Below, one piece after another: positions 58,651-64,000 of a stretch of DNA of 64,000 nt. The translations under genes and the position numbers were made by a program. A model generated the notes under the pieces. The model did no database searches, was not told the origin of the DNA, and worked only from the letters and a program-made list of their open reading frames with translations. The stretch comes from Sipunculus nudus. Taxonomy: Eukaryota > Annelida > Sipuncula > Golfingiida > Sipunculidae. Position 1 is the stretch's first letter. Each line of letters starts with the position of its first letter. The DNA lies in contig CM049321.1 of assembly GCA_026874595.1 (NCBI GenBank), forward strand, positions 10,899,979 to 10,963,978, in the 5' to 3' direction.

Positions 58651-59035
58651 TATTTCTCGCTTTGATAAAAGATGCATTGTCAAATGTTTAGAACTTTAGG
58701 CGACCAGTCGCAGTTGAGAAATGATAATGCTAAATTATAAACAATTTTAGCTTTTCATCATTGAGTAATTAAAAGATCAACATGGCCGTGTATGTTAAAA
58801 ATACACAAACATATGCAATAATACATATGTGCATAAGCTCACGTGATTCGTTCATTTTGGCATACTGACTTTCTCCAGTTCATCTGTTTTATATACGTTG
58901 TTATGGTTCGGTGTGTGAGTAAACACATACCGAGCGCCATCAACCAAGCCACGGAGAGTGCCTCGTATTTCTTATTATAACTAGTTTTAAATCCATGTAA
59001 AATAAATAAAGTTTATAATATATGGTTTTCTGCCA
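58651..59035. other. Intergenic, nothing recognised
   Basis: It contains GCATAAGCTCACGTGATTCG (about 58830), which recalls the outer end of family 3. Confidence 0.35.
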
Positions 59036-59221
59036 TTTCAAGATTTCATTACCAGAGGACAGAACTTACGCATGCACGACAGCTCCCAAAGCAAGAATAA
59101 GTTACATGATAGAACCAACACAGGAGAAACCCGGGTAGGAAGATTAAAAATGAAGATTTGTGAAGTCGCAAGGTTCATCCACCAGGCGGAGTTGTATATC
59201 TTAGCTTGGCGGAGAAAATAA
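59036..59221 (+). pseudogene. Candidate terminal exon with faint zinc-finger resemblance
   Basis: A frame open from upstream runs to TAA 59219-59221, with AATAAA at 59217-59222 overlapping the stop. It contains LHDRTNTGET and ICEVARFIHQAEL, which recall a finger linker (RTHTGEKP) and a following finger, but the cysteine and histidine spacing is not preserved. Possible decayed C2H2 exon or coincidence. Confidence 0.2.
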
Positions 59222-59901
59222 AGGCTAACAACACTATATGCCATGTACATTTAACATACAAGGTAAATGAACAGTTCCCTTCAAATTATATAAATATACA
59301 CACAATTACTCTAAAAATTCTGGATAATTTGCTTCATTGATGATACTCGTAAATGCTGGAAATTTCATAGATAATTAGTTCAATTAAGATTATTATGTAC
59401 ATAAAGTCTCTAATATTGATATATAATAATGCCAGCATGAAGCTGTTTGGAATATGTTTACTTTTCTTTAGAGTAATGTACCTGGACGCATTAGGACACT
59501 GTGGTATCTCCAGACCGCTAAACGGAGGCATATCACCGAAAGGACTTCATGGTAACATACTCATCAAGTTCATAGTACAAAGACGACTTTTTTTCTGAAT
59601 TTTCTGTGCCTTGGCTAAACTAAATTGATATAAACGAACGTTAAATCCAGTAGTACAGGTTTATAAATATAATGAGGTCAGTTATGGGGTGTCCAAAGTC
59701 TTCGTCCAATAAAATCTCATTATTAAATGAAATTTTAAATGGAAATTTGTGATTAACAAATATTTTTTTTTAGTTCACGCATGCTTTTACTTTAATTATG
59801 TACACGTAAATCACGCTCAAGGTGTAGAGGTAGAGCTTGGTATATGTAGTCCTTTTACGTATGTATATTGTTACATGTATCTGTTTATTATGCGCATGGC
59901 T

Positions 59902-60583
59902 TGTTATGTTCCTGGCGTTCTGATTTGTTTTAGGCACAATCCCTGTGCGTTGCTATGGGAACCGCACTTGTTGAACTCTGGCTTACCCGCAGAGTGTAAA
60001 GACAGCGTGTTCGGTGTAGTCTAGAAGGTTCCGGACTGGAAGTTTCGGGTGAAAAAGCTGTAAATAGGGGCTGTGTTTATAGCCAGGAAAGGAAAACCAG
60101 CGGGCACTAAATGTTGCGACTTTCTCGTCAGCCTTGGGACCTACTCCGATAATTGCATATTTACAGATATTCTACGGACTTTATACAGATTTTTTACATA
60201 TTGTTTTCAGTTTGCCTTTGGGATTTTACCTGAACTTCACTTCTGAATTACAACAGATTGTCTTCGGGATTTAGTTGGACTATTCACCGGGAAGATTTGC
60301 TTGAACTGTTCACGTGGATTATTTATGCTAAGAGACTCTAGTTGGGCTGTGACAGTTGTGGTATCCAGTAATCAAAGCCAAAGATCCGGACTCTGGTGAT
60401 GTACACTTTTATTATTGTTATGTCTTACATACTGTGTAATTGTACTGATTTAGTGTTTTGTAATGTTAGGATTGTTCTAAGAATAAATTATAATTATTTG
60501 TAAACAAAAAACCGCTGATTTATTTATTCATTCTCCTAGACATTTCACGTGTTGTGGAATTGGATTTTTTTATTTCCGTAACA
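59902..60583 (+). mobile_element. Putative solo LTR of a retrotransposon
   Basis: It begins TGTTATG and ends CGTAACA (TG...CA ends with TGTTA/TAACA inverted). Internally a TAAATAGG TATA-like word (60061) precedes a GC-richer stretch, and AATAAA is at 60482-60487, about 100 bases before the end; this is the usual U3-R-U5 order. The flanks (TGGCT and CAAAT) do not give a target duplication, and no primer binding site or gag-pol frame is adjacent. The boundaries are tentative. Confidence 0.4.
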
Positions 60584-61859
60584 CAAATTTATGCTCGTCA
60601 CGATTACGCGATCTGTTATTATAAGGTTCTGTAACAATATTTAATTTTATACTTAGAGTAATTATTTCATTAGTTTGCACGTGTGTATAACTGGCTTTAT
60701 GTTGGACTTGAGGTGGACTCGGTCTGATTCTCGAGTCAATAAAGTCCAATGAAGTCCGAGTCCTTAAAAAATGGAATCGAGTCCTCCATTACTGGACAGC
60801 AGAGCATATATCTGGGATCATAGACTGTCAGACCGGAAATTAGAAAAAAGAGTGATAGTTTACCTGTCCACAATATCGAGGATATCTTTGGAAAGAAAAC
60901 CCTTATTTATATTTTGAAAATATTGAAAATATTGTGCTCATAGGTAATCACCCATTGAATGTGCGTTATGAGCTGCTGCCATCTGGTGAGAGACTGAGGA
61001 ACCAAGGGTACGCAAGTGACCCTTATCATTGTAGGTCAAGTAGGCGTATTCAAAATCTCATTATATCATCAAAGAATACCCTTGCCTATGAAATAATATT
61101 AATATAGATTAATCGTTTAATAAATCTAATTCCTGGAAGAAAAAACACATTTTTTCTATCTATTTTCATAAATGAGGTTGTGTGGTTTGTTTAAAAACTA
61201 CTGGCACATCCATGAGCAAAAAAAAAATACCTGTGACTAAAAATTCTAAATCTCATAAAAAGCTAAGTATTCCTGATACTTTCAGTTCCAAATTTACAGG
61301 GAAAATAAAAACAACATCTGTGGCTAGATTAAAGTCATTTCAAAATGTTGCCTGTGACGTCACACTTTACATCAGCCAATCACATCAGAGCCCATGCAGT
61401 CTCTGTTCTGATTGAAAAGCTCTGGACATAAAGACCCACGTGCTAATAGAAGTACTTATCCAAAAGATACGGCACTATGTACCATCTCCCAGATAGCTGT
61501 GCAATGCCAATTCCGTGAATATCAGGGGTTTAACCAGGCGTTCCCGAAAGTTGCGACTACATCATTGTGTGACAGCTTATATGTGACTGTCAGTCTAGGT
61601 CTACTGGAAATGCTTAAATGACTTTAAATGCATGATGATATTTCTAAAATGACATTTTATTGCGACTTTATTGCATTTAAATAATCAATTAATTGAACAT
61701 ATCACTGATATATGAAATTATGTTTTTTCGAATTACTGATAACATTCTGAAACTTCGCTGTTAACTTTTAAGATTTTTTTTGAAACTCTGGTTAAATATA
61801 AATATGTTTTAGCATTCCAACAAATGAACATAAGTTCTAGAATCTTATCTGATCTACAC
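60584..61859. other. Intergenic; GAGTCC-rich patch and one CTCF-like word
   Basis: Bases 60710-60790 carry the GGACTC/GAGTCC vocabulary also seen at 48228-48690. The frame at 61182-61415 is lysine/serine-rich and unrecognised. No gene is called. Confidence 0.4.
60976..60989 (-). promoter_or_regulatory. CTCF-like motif
   Basis: On the minus strand TCACCAGATGGCAG matches CCASYAGRKGGCRS at 13 of 14 positions. It stands outside any repeat array. Binding is not shown. Confidence 0.3.
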
Positions 61860-62185
61860 TTATTGCTCCCGCCAAAAGGGTATCCCCATTTATGTGTGTG
61901 TGTGTGTGTGTGTGTGTGGTTTTGTGTGTGTGTTCACAACATTACCCACGCATTAAGACGGAATCTCTTAAAATTTTCAGGGCATTTCGAAAATCGACTA
62001 AAGAAAAAATGGTCTGATTTTGATTTAGGATCCGGATTCAGGAGATGTTACCAAGGAATACTCACAAATGTATAGTCAGTTATATACGAATGAAACTGGA
62101 AATATTGGCCCAATAAGTGAAAGCAAACACGGTTTTGGCAGCATCCCGCTATAGGAACCGCACCTGGCGGAGGCTTGCATTCCTT
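61860..62185 (+). repeat. GGCGGAGG-type dispersed repeat with (TG)n expansion
   Basis: TTGCTCCCGCCAAAAGGGTA, a (TG)n tract at 61892-61931, GTTCACAACATTACCCACGC, GAATACTCACAAATG, and CCTGGCGGAGGCTTGCATTC. A longer sister of 58386-58650. Confidence 0.7.
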
Positions 62186-62439
62186 AGACTGCAGAATTTT
62201 AGTTTACCTTATGTATCCCTGTTCTCTAACATTAACACACTCACAGAAAATTCAGGTCTTCCCAACCTCTCTGCCATTTGATATGCTTAATCCATAATTT
62301 AAATATTAATTATTAATTTTTTTTTATCATATCGACTTCATGATCATTTTTGGTCAAGGTCAAGGGAATGTGAAGTTTTATGAAACACCATCGTACAGTA
62401 GACCGGATATTGAAATTTTTGTTGGTAATTTGATTGATT

Positions 62440-62640
62440 TATTAATTCAATCCACTGGGTTTCGATCCCCGGCGTGGCTATGAGAACTGGATGTTGTTGC
62501 CCGTTCAAGGCTGATGGTTTTCACCCGGTCCTCTGGTTTTCGCCACCTCTGAATTAACAAACACCCCCATTCCAGCCATGAAGAGTGTTTATGATTATTA
62601 TTAAAATTATTTGTGCAGTTCATGCATATTAAATCATTTA
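62440..62640 (+). repeat. SINE-like fragment (tRNA-type box B)
   Basis: GGGTTTCGATCCCCGGCGTG resembles the T-arm / box B and 3' end of a tRNA. It is followed by TTTTCACCCGGTCCTCTGGT and TTTTCGCCACCTCT, similar to the central part of widespread metazoan SINEs as I remember them. No box A is seen, so it is 5'-truncated. Confidence 0.4.
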
Positions 62641-64000
62641 AGTGATAATATTTAAAAACAATACTTATGAACCTATTCCTGAAAAGCCCCAGCATTCGAT
62701 GGCGCCTGTGAAAATATTTTAATTAATCTTTCCCTGAACTGTAATATTGAGTAACAGGGCTTAGTCCGTTTTTAAACAGAATACAATTAAATTTACTCAT
62801 TTAACTGAATAACTGCTGATGGAGAGTCGAGACAATTAACACTCCAGTCTTAAACTTCAGATAATGGAACTACGTTAATCCGAGAACAGTTAATTTAATA
62901 TCATTAATATGAAATCTAGAATGAAAACCTGAAATTATGACTGTTAATCTGATATTGTGATAAACATTAAATTTTCAAATCTTCTGAAGAATGTGCTTAT
63001 TGTTGTAACTAATTACAGCAAGCCTCACATAATTAAGCACTTGGTAAAACCCTTCAAAGAACCAGGTCCGCGGAGTACACGGTAAGAATATTTAATTGGC
63101 AATTATTTGAGGGAATATTTTGCAAAACGCCCAAGTCGGTTGTGTAAACCGTCAGAGTTCGACAAACCTCGTCATGTTAATAGCCATATAAACGTTTTAT
63201 GTCACAGCCGTTTAATTAAACGAGTTCTATCGGAACTGAATCTCTTAGTCCAGCTGTTTCGTGGTTTTATTATTCATATATGTATAATACTGTGTAAACT
63301 TACTCTTGACGATGGGCCCTATATTTGTAAAACGGTTTTGGACCTAATGCTGGTGGTGTTCGTGAAACAAGATTTCCACTTTGCTGGATAGGGATTGTGG
63401 GTAAAGAAATCCTTTCCCCACAATGCACTGGGGCTGTAGTGCAATACACCAGGCAAATACACGAGAGACGTAGATATAAATGTAATAATAATATATATAG
63501 TAATTACAGAGCGCCAATTCTCCGATGGTCGGACTCAAAGCGCAGTTGTGAGGAAATAATGCATATTAATTACCAAAAGCTAGCTTTTGATAAACGATAC
63601 CAATTTGATATGTGACGTCATAACGCCTTGTACCGGTGCACCGAAAATTGTAACAGCCTTATTATTCATACATGATTATCAATAAAATGTTCTAGCTCAG
63701 GAGTTCGTTAAAGCTACTTTACAAGCTGTAAATGACAAAAGCCACGCTGACCTGAACCAGGAACATTAAAAAGTGTTTTCTGTGGTACCTCCATGTTGTC
63801 GGGTGTTTATATATAATGTGTTTCTTGACTGTTAGGCTTAGGTTCAATACAAATGCATTTAAATTTTTGAAAATTTGAATTTTAATAAAAATTTGAAAAA
63901 TAACTCTGCTCTTAAATTTGCACCAGGATATGTTGTGATAATTCAAGGATACTTGTAGTTTTATTTTAAACAGAATGCTGCCTGGTCATAAACGTATAGA
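62641..64000. other. Right edge, no gene recognised
   Basis: Frames at 63107-63391 and 63719-63946 are short and without family features. A small inverted pair, GGATTGTGGGTAAAG / CTTTCCCCACAATGC, lies at 63390-63426. Confidence 0.35.

Overview
The window is eukaryotic and most likely from a mollusc, with a bivalve as best guess. The evidence is split genes with GT-AG introns, AATAAA signals, low gene density, AT-rich intergenic DNA, many (TA)n tracts and homopolymers, multi-finger C2H2 genes, and repeat families of the Helitron-like and GGCGGAGG types common in bivalve genomes. The taxon is an inference; no RNA gene or species marker was seen. Nothing looks prokaryotic: no operons, no ribosome binding sites, no CRISPR.

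Genes are few. (1) A long C2H2 zinc-finger exon on the minus strand runs off the left edge (2043 to 1, 14 complete fingers plus one cut). (2) A small intronless all-helical gene of unknown family lies at 25158-25784 behind a TATA box and is broken by two mutually compensating frameshifts. (3) A membrane-anchored class I SAM methyltransferase-like protein lies at 32431-33450 with a poly(A) signal. (4) A candidate pair of 3'-terminal exons lies at 34354-34879. (5) A nine-finger C2H2 protein with two SUMO consensus sites is complete at 46947-48149.

Most of the rest is mobile DNA. Two families share a Helitron-like / HINE architecture: a foldback 5' end carrying a subterminal inverted repeat, a tandem-repeat core, then the inverted copy of that repeat, a short hairpin and a CTAG or CTTG end. 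Family 1 (subterminal repeat GTATCCGCCAAAA, palindromic GGTGGCGCCACC core) occurs at 14185-15891, 28849-30589, 55498-56574 and 56919-58081, with a decayed copy near 38106-39016. Family 2 (AGCTCAGCTGAC / GTCAGCTGAGC) occurs at 2741-8400, 4870-7303 (nested), 8593-12372 and 53782-58263. Nesting gives relative ages: 4870-7303 sits inside 2741-8400 while its sister copy is empty there, and two family 1 copies sit inside 53782-58263. The 2.7-12.4 kb cluster is bracketed by hAT-like inverted repeats (2150 and 12476). Other elements are a 3.24 kb element with 23-bp inverted termini (40731-43971) holding a 16-base motif five times, several MITE-like foldbacks, a putative solo LTR, a SINE fragment and four copies of a GGCGGAGG-type repeat.

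The most unusual theme is regulatory-looking motifs carried by mobile elements. Family 1 elements carry a perfect nuclear-receptor DR1 (AGGTCAGAGGTCA) beside an array of palindromes whose half resembles the CTCF core, repeating at alternating intervals of about 149 and 130 bp. The same DR1 occurs in both copies of a 1-kb duplication that flanks the methyltransferase gene. Function is not shown by sequence and is labelled as inference throughout.
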